Assembly (NCBI GenBank): GCA_017621195.1
Contig: JAGATO010000128.1
Coordinates: forward strand, 1 to 8,907
DNA from: Bacillota bacterium
GTDB taxonomy: Bacteria; Bacillota; Clostridia; Peptostreptococcales; Anaerovoracaceae
Direction of reading: 5' to 3'
DNA: 8,907 nucleotides
Shown: positions 1 to 5,994 of the stretch, piece by piece
Numbering within the stretch: the first letter of the stretch is position 1
Layout of the letters: every line of letters starts with the position of its first letter
The notes under the pieces: model-generated
Databases searched by the model: none
Told to the model about the DNA's origin: nothing
Seen by the model: the letters and a program-made list of their open reading frames with translations, nothing else
Made by a program: the position numbers and the translations under genes

Positions 1-140
1 GGTACCGTGAAAAAGGAAACAGGTGAAAATCCTGTACGAACTCGTCACTGTAAGCGGGAAGTGCGAAGTCAGAATGCCACTGAGAAATTGGGAAGGCGGC
101 TTCGCATGGCGATCCGTAAGTCAGGAGACTTGCCTGCCGT
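1..140 (+). ncRNA. Cobalamin (adenosylcobalamin-type) riboswitch aptamer
   Basis: The hallmark conserved blocks appear in the right order: AAAAAGGAAACAGGTGAAAATCCTG (split here as AAAAAGGAAA at about 10-19 and CAGGTGAAAATCCTG at about 20-34), GTCACTGTAAGCGGG (about 44-58), GCCACTGAG (about 76-84), GGGAAGGC (about 89-96), and the B12-box AAGTCAGGAGACTTGCC (about 118-134). The GGTA at positions 1-4 can pair with TGCC at 131-134 to close P1, so the aptamer begins at or just before the window edge. Its promoter is not visible. The family (Rfam RF00174) binds cobalamin and switches off B12 synthesis or uptake genes. Here it lies ahead of a cobaltochelatase and a B12-type importer, with an intrinsic terminator between, so transcriptional control is expected. 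The exact 5' limit is uncertain. Confidence 0.95.
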
Positions 141-144
141 GATT

Positions 145-177
145 CGGGGACAACCCCGGGACCACGAGTAACTGGTC
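145..177 (+). promoter_or_regulatory. Riboswitch expression platform, two small hairpins
   Basis: After the aptamer the leader can form CGGGG/CCCCG (145-149 with 154-158, loop ACAA) and GACCA/TGGTC (160-164 with 173-177). These may be accessory stems or parts of an alternative antiterminator fold between the B12-box and the terminator. The pairing is seen in the sequence; the regulatory role is inferred. I could not identify one convincing antiterminator strand by eye. The rest of 178-221 shows no gene. Confidence 0.4.
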
Positions 178-221
178 GCAGAGTGCTGAAGTACAATTGC
201 ATCTATGCGCCCTCTTATTCG

Positions 222-249
222 ATGTCCTCAATTTCGTGAGGACATTTTT
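222..249 (+). terminator. Intrinsic terminator of the cobalamin riboswitch
   Basis: A perfect 9-bp stem, ATGTCCTCA (222-230) with TGAGGACAT (237-245), encloses a 6-base loop (ATTTCG) and runs straight into a T tract (245-249). It sits between the aptamer and the first gene, 42 bases before the start codon. Ligand-bound aptamer would favour this hairpin and stop transcription of the operon when cobalamin is plentiful. Confidence 0.85.
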
Positions 250-290
250 ACATGTGCGAAACGTTCGCAGTAAAGAAAAGGAGGAACAAC

Positions 291-1460
291 ATGAAGAAAA
301 AGCTCTCGATTTTATTGGTGGCAGTGATGGCCTTTGCGGTGATCTTTGCCGGATGCGGCACAAACCAGGCTCCTGTCGAAGAAGGTCTCTCGGATCAGGA
401 AGCCGCCGATCAGGTGGCCGCACTGATCGATGCCATCTATGTGCAGAAGAGAACCGAGGATACGGACGCCCAGTGTGAAGCGGCAAAGGCTGCCTGGGAT
501 GCGCTGACCGATGCTCAGAAGGAGCTGGTGGAAGGCGAGTTCGCGGATCCGGACTACTTCGGAAGAGATACGGGCGATGCCTCGAAGGATGACCCACGCA
601 ACGGTGACGACATCGGTGAAAACGAACTGCTGGTAGTCAGCTTCGGTACTTCTTTTAACGACAGCCGCGTGGCTGACATCAAGGGAATCGAAGATGCGCT
701 GCAGGAGGCCAACCCTGACTGGTCCGTCAGAAGAGCATTCACGGCACAGATCATCATCAACCACATTCAGGCCCGTGACGGTGAACGCATCGACAACATG
801 GAGCAGGCTCTGGAACGCGCCGTTGCCAACGGCGTAAAGAACCTGGTGGTTCAGCCCACCCATCTGATGCACGGCGCGGAATACGACGAGCTGATGGATT
901 CCGTAGAAGCTTACAGAGACAAGTTTGAAACCGTCAAGGTTGCAGAACCTCTGCTGGGTGAAGTGGGTTCTGACGCTACGGTGATCAATGCGGATAAGGC
1001 TGCGGTAGCGGAAGCCGTAACGGCAGAAGCGGTAAAGGACGCCGGTTACGACAGTCTGGATGCTGCCAAAGAAGACGGTGTTGCATTCGTATTCCTGGGC
1101 CACGGAACCTCCCATACCGCCAAGGTGTCCTACAGTCAGATGCAGACCCAGATGGGACAGTTGGGCTACGACAATGTCTTCGTAGGAACGGTAGAAGGTG
1201 AACCGGAAAATACCTCCTGTGAAGCAGTGATCGAGGCTGTAGTACAGGCCGGATATTCCAAGGTAATCCTTCGTCCGCTGATGGTCGTTGCCGGTGACCA
1301 CGCCAACAACGATATGGCAGGCGATGATGAGGACTCCTGGAAGAGCATGTTTATTGCTTCCGGAAGCTTCGACAGCGTCGATGCGCAGATCGCTGGTCTG
1401 GGACAGATCGAAGCGGTACAGAAGCTCTATGTAGAACATACCGCAGCTGTAATGAAATAA
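291..1460 (+). CDS. cbiK: Surface lipoprotein of the CbiK anaerobic cobaltochelatase family
   Basis: The protein has 389 residues. The start is the ATG at 291, because AGGAGG (279-284) sits 6 bases upstream; an in-frame ATG at 252 overlaps the terminator and lacks a binding site. Residues 1-22 form a lipoprotein signal peptide ending in lipobox FAGC (Cys22). Residues about 35-81 are a short helical segment with the 'AKAAWDALTDAQKELV' pattern seen in clostridial surface proteins. Residues about 112-389 match the class II chelatase CbiK: VVSFGTS (115-121), THLMHGAEYD (190-199), GHGTSH (270-275), and VAGDHANNDMAGDDEDSWK (333-351). His271, His337 and Glu197 line up with the metal-binding His145, His207 and Glu89 of Salmonella CbiK as I remember it. 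CbiK puts Co2+ into sirohydrochlorin without ATP, normally in the cytosol. The membrane-anchored form recalls the periplasmic CbiKP of Desulfovibrio, which binds haem. It may load or handle a scavenged tetrapyrrole, or bind cobalt. The fold is certain; the in vivo reaction is inferred. Confidence 0.93.
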   Translation: MKKKLSILLVAVMAFAVIFAGCGTNQAPVEEGLSDQEAADQVAALIDAIYVQKRTEDTDAQCEAAKAAWDALTDAQKELVEGEFADPDYFGRDTGDASKDDPRNGDDIGENELLVVSFGTSFNDSRVADIKGIEDALQEANPDWSVRRAFTAQIIINHIQARDGERIDNMEQALERAVANGVKNLVVQPTHLMHGAEYDELMDSVEAYRDKFETVKVAEPLLGEVGSDATVINADKAAVAEAVTAEAVKDAGYDSLDAAKEDGVAFVFLGHGTSHTAKVSYSQMQTQMGQLGYDNVFVGTVEGEPENTSCEAVIEAVVQAGYSKVILRPLMVVAGDHANNDMAGDDEDSWKSMFIASGSFDSVDAQIAGLGQIEAVQKLYVEHTAAVMK

Positions 1461-1482
1461 GTAAAAAGTAAGGAACGATACC

Positions 1483-1974
1483 ATGATGAAAAAGATAATT
1501 GCATTCCTGTGTATGCTGGCTCTGCTGTGCGTCTCCCTTGCGGGGTGTGGCGATGCAGGGACTTCCGGTCAGGAACAGAACATTGACAATACTCACAGCT
1601 CTCAGTTGGAGGACGGAACGTATACCGCCGAGTTCAATACGGACAGCGGCATGTTCCACGTCAACGAGGCCTGCGACGGAAAGGGGACTCTGACGGTCCG
1701 TGATGGGGATATGACGATTCACGTCTCTCTGACATCTAAGAACATCGTAAATCTGTTCTTAGGGCTGGCGGAGGATGCGCAGAAGGAAGGCGCGCAGCTC
1801 CTGGAACCGACGGTGGATGCGGTTACCTACAGCGACGGATACACGGAAGATGTCTACGGGTTTGACATTCCCGTCCCTGTGCTGGATGAGGAATTCGATC
1901 TGGCCATCATCGGGAAAAAAGGGACCTGGTACGACCACAAGGTCAGCGTATCCAATCCGAAAAAGGTGGAATAA
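1483..1974 (+). CDS. Small lipoprotein with a NEAT-like beta domain
   Basis: The protein has 163 residues. ATG 1483 follows AAGGAA (1470-1475); the next codon is also ATG, so 1486 is possible. Residues 1-22 are a lipoprotein signal with lipobox LAGC (Cys22). A low-complexity linker (23-41) leads to one domain at about 42-158: LEDGTYTAEF, then TVRDGDMTIHVSL (71-83), GFDIPVPVLDEEFD (126-139) and a closing strand TWYDHKVSVS. The order 'DGxYt ... vkDGkm.itlsl.S ... fxiPvxvxD' resembles NEAT haem-binding domains and related Gram-positive surface domains. The same layout occurs in the next gene, so the two look like diverged paralogues. The spacer after the chelatase is 22 bases, so they are co-transcribed. 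I infer a role in binding or passing a tetrapyrrole, perhaps a corrinoid, to the importer. The NEAT assignment is by pattern only; the typical YxxxY haem ligand motif was not found here. Confidence 0.75.
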   Translation: MMKKIIAFLCMLALLCVSLAGCGDAGTSGQEQNIDNTHSSQLEDGTYTAEFNTDSGMFHVNEACDGKGTLTVRDGDMTIHVSLTSKNIVNLFLGLAEDAQKEGAQLLEPTVDAVTYSDGYTEDVYGFDIPVPVLDEEFDLAIIGKKGTWYDHKVSVSNPKKVE

Positions 1975-1993
1975 CATCGGTTTTGTTCAATTA

Positions 1994-2017
1994 GCCCCCG
2001 CCGGCTCAGGCGGGGGC
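1994..2017 (+). terminator. GC-rich intercistronic hairpin, no good T tract
   Basis: A perfect 9-bp stem, GCCCCCGCC (1994-2002) with GGCGGGGGC (2009-2017), has a 6-base loop GGCTCA. Only AGATTTG follows, so it is a poor classical terminator. It lies in the 93-base gap between the two beta-domain genes and may partly stop transcription, protect the 3' end of the upstream message, or set unequal expression along the operon. The hairpin is certain; its role is inferred. Confidence 0.6.
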
Positions 2018-2067
2018 AGATTTGTATCTGTGTACAGCAGTTTTGTTGAGCGAATGGAGAAATAGAG

Positions 2068-2586
2068 ATGAAAAAAGTGTTGCGAAATCTATGCCTGTTT
2101 CTGATCCTCTGCGGTCTGAGCGGGATTCCCATGATCGTCTGTGCAGAAGAAGAACCGGTGTCCTTAGAGCTTCCGGATGGAGAATACGCCATCGATGTGA
2201 CGCTGGAAGGGGGGACCGGCAGAACGACCGTGGCTTCTCCCGCCGTTCTGATCGTAAAGGAAGGGATGGCCTACGCCCGGATCCAGTGGAGCAGCTCCCA
2301 CTACGACTATATGAAGATCGGAGAAGAGAAGTATCTGCCGGTGAATACGGAGGGTGATTCCGTATTTGAAATTCCCGTTACCGTCATGGATCAGCCCATG
2401 GCGGTCGTCGCCGATACCACGGCCATGAGCGCGCCCCACGAAATTGAATATTCGCTGACGTTCCATTCCGACGGAATCTCGGCGGAAAGCGAGTCCGGCG
2501 TATCCTATGTGTATGCGCTGCTTCTTTTGTTGGGGGCGGCCGGCGTTGTCGCCGTCGTCCTGATGATGCGAAGGAGGAAACGATAG
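2068..2586 (+). CDS. Secreted NEAT-like beta-domain protein with C-terminal membrane anchor
   Basis: The protein has 172 residues. ATG 2068 is preceded by GGAGA (2056-2060). Residues 1-26 are a Sec signal peptide with likely cleavage after VCA. The extracellular domain is at about 35-132: LPDGEYAIDVTL, VKEGMAYARIQWSSS (63-77), YDYMKIGEEKY (79-89), FEIPVTVMD (100-108) and HEIEYSLTF (124-132). A serine/glutamate-rich linker leads to a hydrophobic helix at 146-166 and a basic stop-transfer tail RRRKR, so it is anchored with the domain outside. No LPXTG motif is present. Similar domains are common beside Fe/B12-type ABC importers in Clostridia. It shares its layout with the lipoprotein encoded just upstream. 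Its 3' end contains the ribosome binding site of the substrate-binding protein gene. I infer a surface capture or relay protein for the imported tetrapyrrole. The ligand is unknown. Confidence 0.8.
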   Translation: MKKVLRNLCLFLILCGLSGIPMIVCAEEEPVSLELPDGEYAIDVTLEGGTGRTTVASPAVLIVKEGMAYARIQWSSSHYDYMKIGEEKYLPVNTEGDSVFEIPVTVMDQPMAVVADTTAMSAPHEIEYSLTFHSDGISAESESGVSYVYALLLLLGAAGVVAVVLMMRRRKR

Positions 2587-2587
2587 C

Positions 2588-3727
2588 ATGAAGAAGAAAC
2601 TGACAGCGCTGTTCCTTATCGTTTCCATGGTGATATCCATGGCGGCCTGCGGATCGGGAGGAAGCGACGGTGAGAACAGCACGGAGATTAGCAGTGAACT
2701 GACCTTTGATCACAGCATGGAATTGAAGTACGCCAGGGAATTTTCCGTGGACTATTATCAGGACGGCTTCGCTTTACTGACCATCGCCAAGGACGGGCGG
2801 TATCTGGTGGTTCCGGAGGGAAAGACGGCGCCGGAGGATCTGAAGGATGATATCGTAGTCTTACAGAAGCCGTTGGATCACATCTATCTGGCAGCTTCCG
2901 CCGTCATGGATATGTTTTTGAAGATGGACGCTCTGGATACCATCCGGTTCAGTGCATTGAAGCAGAATTCCTGGTACATCGGAGAGATCCGTCAGGTCAT
3001 GGAGCAGGGGGACATCCTTTACGCCGGAAGCTATTCCGCTCCGGATTACGAGAAGATCCTGGCGGAGCAGTGCAGCCTTGCCATCGAAAATACCATGATC
3101 TACCACACGCCGGAAGTGAAAGAACAGCTGACGAAGTTCGGTATTCCGGTTCTGGTGGACTATTCCAGCTATGAATCGGAACCGTTGGGAAGAACGGAAT
3201 GGGTCCGTCTCTACGGTCTTCTCACCGACAGGGAAGAGGCGGCCGATGCGGCTTTCGAAGAACAGGTCAAGGCCTTTGAGGAGATCAGCGAGGCGGAACC
3301 GTCCGGAAAGACGGTGGCCTTTTTCTACATCACCAGCAACGGTGAAGTCAACGTCCGCAGCTCTTCGGATTACCTGCCGACCATGATCGAAATGGCGGGC
3401 GGAAGCTACGTCTTCGACCACGTGGGAGACGAGGACTCTGCCACTTCCACCGTCAGTCTGCCCATGGAAGAGTTCTACGTAGGGGCAAAGGACGCAGATT
3501 ATGTGGTGTACAACAGCACCATTGACGGGGAGCTTTCCTCCATCGACGATCTGCTGGCCAAAAGCAGCCTGCTGTCTAACCTGAAGGCGGTACAGGAGGG
3601 GAATGTATATTGTACGACGAAGAACCTGTACCAGTCCTCCATGGAGCTGGGAACGATCATTTCCGACCTCCACAAGATGATGGCCGGGGATGACAGCTCT
3701 TTGACGTACCTCTATCGATTGGAGTAA
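2588..3727 (+). CDS. ABC importer substrate-binding lipoprotein (BtuF/FecB-like)
   Basis: The protein has 379 residues. ATG 2588 lies one base after the previous stop codon, with AAGGAGG at 2571-2577. The signal peptide ends at lipobox MAAC (Cys21). The rest matches the class III (helical-backbone) binding proteins for Fe-siderophores, haem and cobalamin (PF01497 type): KPLDHIYLAAS near 93-103, YAGSYSAPDYEKI, a YHTPEVKEQLTKFGIPVLVDY block, then the signature SYESEPLGRTEWVRLYGLL before the long linking helix, and VNVRSSSDYLPTMIEMAGG in the second lobe. It would hold the substrate at the outer membrane face and deliver it to the permease encoded next, 2 bases downstream. The cobalamin riboswitch favours a corrinoid ligand; sequence alone cannot exclude a siderophore or haem. 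Confidence 0.92.
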   Translation: MKKKLTALFLIVSMVISMAACGSGGSDGENSTEISSELTFDHSMELKYAREFSVDYYQDGFALLTIAKDGRYLVVPEGKTAPEDLKDDIVVLQKPLDHIYLAASAVMDMFLKMDALDTIRFSALKQNSWYIGEIRQVMEQGDILYAGSYSAPDYEKILAEQCSLAIENTMIYHTPEVKEQLTKFGIPVLVDYSSYESEPLGRTEWVRLYGLLTDREEAADAAFEEQVKAFEEISEAEPSGKTVAFFYITSNGEVNVRSSSDYLPTMIEMAGGSYVFDHVGDEDSATSTVSLPMEEFYVGAKDADYVVYNSTIDGELSSIDDLLAKSSLLSNLKAVQEGNVYCTTKNLYQSSMELGTIISDLHKMMAGDDSSLTYLYRLE

Positions 3728-3729
3728 CC

Positions 3730-4740
3730 ATGAACCAAAAACGCTATTTTATTTCATTTTCCATATTGATCGTCCTGCTGATCGCCTTTCTGGCAGTCAA
3801 TTTGTGTGCCGGAAGCGTGTCCATCTCCCTGTCGGAGGTGTGGAATTGTCTGCGGGGCAGGGAAACGGATCGGGTGATCTCGGATATCGTTTTGCAAATC
3901 CGCTTTCCCCGGGCAATGGCTGCGGTGATTCTGGGCGGAGCGCTGGCACTGTCGGGCTACCTGCTGCAGACCTTTTTCCACAATCCCATTGCCAGCCCCT
4001 TCATCCTGGGAATTTCCTCCGGCGCAAAGCTGGTGGTGGCGCTGGTCATGGTGTTCACCCTCCGGTATTCCGTTCAGGTGGGTTCCGTGGGAATGATCCT
4101 GGCTGCGTTTCTGGGAGCCATGATTTCCATGGCCTTCGTTCTTCTGATGGCGAAAGCGCTGGACAAAATGTCCACGCTGATCATCAGCGGCGTCATGATC
4201 GGCTACATCTGTTCGGCGATTACGGACTTCGTGGTGACCTTTGCGGATGATTCCAACATCGTCAACCTTCACAACTGGTCCAAGGGAAGCTTTTCCGGCC
4301 TGGACTGGAATAACGTGATCGTCATGGCACTGGTGACGTTCGTTTCTCTCTTTCTGGTCTTCTGCATGTCCAAGCCGATCAGCGCTTACCAGATGGGTGA
4401 ATCCTACGCCCAGAACATGGGACTGAATCTGCCTCTGTTCCGCACCATTCTGGTGGTGTTGTCCAGCGTTCTTTCGGCCTGCGTCACGGCCTTTGCTGGG
4501 CCCGTATCCTTCGTAGGGATGGCGGTTCCTCATCTGATCAAGGGACTGTTCCGCACGTCGAAGCCGATTCTTCTGATCCCCGGATGCTTTTTGGGCGGGT
4601 CCATTTTCTGCCTGCTTTGCGATCTGTTGGCCAGAACCCTGTTTTCGCCTACGGAATTGAGCATCAGTTCGGTGACGGCTGTATTCGGTGCTCCCATCGT
4701 CATCTATATTATGATCAACCGTAAGAAGGAGAAGGCGTAG
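3730..4740 (+). CDS. FecCD/BtuC-family ABC importer permease
   Basis: The protein has 336 residues. ATG 3730 follows GGAG (3721-3724), which lies at the end of the binding-protein gene. It is a very hydrophobic polytopic protein of the usual FecCD length, expected to have about 10 membrane helices. Family landmarks are RFPRAMAAVILGGALALSG (58-76), NPIASPFILGISSGA (85-99), the cytoplasmic loop QMGESYAQNMGLN (221-233), GPVSFVGMAVPHL (257-269), and the C-terminal ELSISSVTAVFGAPIVIYIM (309-328). It would form a homodimer that moves the substrate across the cytoplasmic membrane, powered by the ATPase whose GTG start overlaps this stop by one base. A single permease gene is normal for a BtuC-type homodimer. 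The family is certain; the corrinoid substrate is inferred from the riboswitch. Confidence 0.95.
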   Translation: MNQKRYFISFSILIVLLIAFLAVNLCAGSVSISLSEVWNCLRGRETDRVISDIVLQIRFPRAMAAVILGGALALSGYLLQTFFHNPIASPFILGISSGAKLVVALVMVFTLRYSVQVGSVGMILAAFLGAMISMAFVLLMAKALDKMSTLIISGVMIGYICSAITDFVVTFADDSNIVNLHNWSKGSFSGLDWNNVIVMALVTFVSLFLVFCMSKPISAYQMGESYAQNMGLNLPLFRTILVVLSSVLSACVTAFAGPVSFVGMAVPHLIKGLFRTSKPILLIPGCFLGGSIFCLLCDLLARTLFSPTELSISSVTAVFGAPIVIYIMINRKKEKA

Positions 4741-5885
4741 TGAGATCGATGAACGAGTTTTATTTTTACACAGAAGGACTGGCCGTGGGTTATCACGGCG
4801 TTCCGCTGATCAAAAACATAGAGATTCGGGTCAGGAGAGGCGAGATCCTTACGCTGATCGGCCCCAACGGCGCAGGAAAGACTACGATTCTGCGCAGCAT
4901 CATCCAGCAGCTTCAGCCTCTGGACGGACGGGTGTATCTGGACGGCGGCGAGGTGTCGAAGCTCACCGGCAACCAGCTGGCCCGGCGGCTGTCCGTGGTT
5001 CTGACCGAGAGAGTACGTCCGGAGCTGATGAGCTGCGAGGACGTGGTTGCCACCGGTCGGTATCCCTATACGGGCAAGTTCGGAATCCTGTCGGAGGACG
5101 ACCGCCGCATCGTGAAGGAGTCCATGGAACTGATCCATATTTCGGAGCTGGCGGACCGCAGCTTTACCCAGATCAGCGACGGACAGAAGCAGCGGGTCAT
5201 GCTGGCCCGAGCCATCTGTCAGGAGCCGGAGGTCATCGTGCTGGACGAGCCCACCTCGTTTCTGGATATCCGCTATAAGCTGGAATTCCTGTCCATTCTG
5301 CAGTCCATGACCCGGAAGAAGAACCTTTCCGTCATCATGTCTCTCCACGAGCTGGATCTGGCGGAGCGCATCTCCGATCAGATCGTCTGCGTCAAGGGAG
5401 ACCATGTTGACCGGTTCGGACCTCCGGAAGAGATCTTCACCCCGGGCTATATCCGTCAGCTGTATCAGATGACGGCGGGAACGTACGAGGAGAGGACGGG
5501 CGATGTGGAGCTGGAGGCGGTTCGCGGCGAGCCGCAGGTGTTCGTCATCGCCGGGAACGGATCGGGAACGCCGGTATTTCGCCGGTTGCAGCGGGAGGGG
5601 ATTCCCTTCGCTGCAGGTATCCTGTGGGAGAACGATTTGGATTTTCCGGCGGCAAAGGCCCTGGCGGCGGAGCTGATCTCCGTCGAAGCGTTCCGTCCCA
5701 TGGGAAGCTGTGAGACGGAGCAGGCGAAACAGGTGATGGAGCGGTGCGGCCGCGTGATTTGCGCTCTGCCTGTGGCGGAATTGAAATCGCTTGTGGGCGG
5801 ACCGGGCCAGCCTCTGCAGGAGCTGTATCGGTATGCGATGGATCGCGGATGGATCAAGGACACGAATGACAAAAATGATGATTAG
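4740..5885 (+). CDS. ABC importer ATPase (BtuD/FepC-like) with extra C-terminal domain
   Basis: The protein has 381 residues. The chosen start is GTG 4740, which shares its G with the permease stop and has AAGGAG 8 bases upstream (4726-4731); ATG 4749 is the alternative. Residues 1 to about 250 are the ATPase: Walker A GPNGAGKTT (41-49), signature ISDGQKQR (145-152), Walker B VIVLDEP (165-171), D-loop SFLD (173-176) and switch His203 in SLHELD. The position of the Q-loop glutamine appears to be Thr89 (VVLTER). Residues about 255-381 form an added alpha/beta domain not found in E. coli BtuD or FepC: VFVIAGNGSGTPVFRRL (267-283), GIPFAAGILWENDLDF (287-302) and VICALPV (339-345). This looks like a small Rossmann-type nucleotide- or ligand-binding unit whose function I do not know. 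It is the last gene of the riboswitch operon; no clear terminator follows. Confidence 0.93.
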   Translation: MRSMNEFYFYTEGLAVGYHGVPLIKNIEIRVRRGEILTLIGPNGAGKTTILRSIIQQLQPLDGRVYLDGGEVSKLTGNQLARRLSVVLTERVRPELMSCEDVVATGRYPYTGKFGILSEDDRRIVKESMELIHISELADRSFTQISDGQKQRVMLARAICQEPEVIVLDEPTSFLDIRYKLEFLSILQSMTRKKNLSVIMSLHELDLAERISDQIVCVKGDHVDRFGPPEEIFTPGYIRQLYQMTAGTYEERTGDVELEAVRGEPQVFVIAGNGSGTPVFRRLQREGIPFAAGILWENDLDFPAAKALAAELISVEAFRPMGSCETEQAKQVMERCGRVICALPVAELKSLVGGPGQPLQELYRYAMDRGWIKDTNDKNDD

Positions 5886-5908
5886 TCTGAATAATCAATT
5901 CATAATAA

Positions 5909-5932
5909 ATGATAAATTGCATTGATTGTCAT
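5909..5932. promoter_or_regulatory. Possible operator: imperfect inverted repeat over the -35
   Basis: ATGATAAA (5909-5916) and ATTGTCAT (5925-5932) form an imperfect inverted repeat (6 of 8 pairs, 8-base centre) spanning the -35 element. A second inverted pair, AATCAAT (5893-5899) and ATTGATT (5921-5927), overlaps it. The composition vaguely recalls Fur-type boxes, but the match is weak and AT-rich sequence throws up such repeats by chance. Confidence 0.25.
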
Positions 5933-5945
5933 TGGGGTATATAAT
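5917..5945 (+). promoter_or_regulatory. Sigma-A-type promoter for the DsbA-like gene
   Basis: The -35 TTGCAT (5917-5922) is separated by 17 bases from a perfect -10 TATAAT (5940-5945) in an AT-rich 109-base gap. This gives the thiol oxidoreductase gene its own transcription start, independent of the riboswitch operon. The remainder of 5886-5994 has no gene. Confidence 0.7.
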
Positions 5946-5994
5946 TTAGAAAAAATAAATGCATGAAGATCCGATCATCGAGGAGGAACAACCA

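Noticed and set aside
252..290. Upstream in-frame ATG for the chelatase
   Set aside because: It begins just behind the terminator T tract without a binding site and would put 13 charged residues before a perfect signal peptide.
121..597. 158-codon minus-strand open frame across the riboswitch
   Set aside because: It overlaps the structured leader and the chelatase gene and has low-complexity Arg/Pro/Ser content.
312..1484. 390-codon open frame on the minus strand opposite the chelatase gene
   Set aside because: It lies fully antisense to a clear CbiK homologue, has no ribosome binding site, and its protein has no recognisable domain; a codon-bias shadow.
2861..3673. 270-codon minus-strand open frame opposite the binding-protein gene
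   Set aside because: It is rich in His, Gln and Arg, typical of an antisense shadow, and overlaps a well-supported gene.
3754..4533. 259-codon minus-strand open frame opposite the permease gene
   Set aside because: Extremely hydrophilic His/Gln/Arg-rich product, the mirror of a membrane protein gene; no start signals.
2588..5885. Naming the importer as a siderophore or haem system (fec/fhu/hem symbols)
   Set aside because: The families overlap in sequence; the cobalamin riboswitch and chelatase favour a corrinoid, but no specific symbol can be justified.
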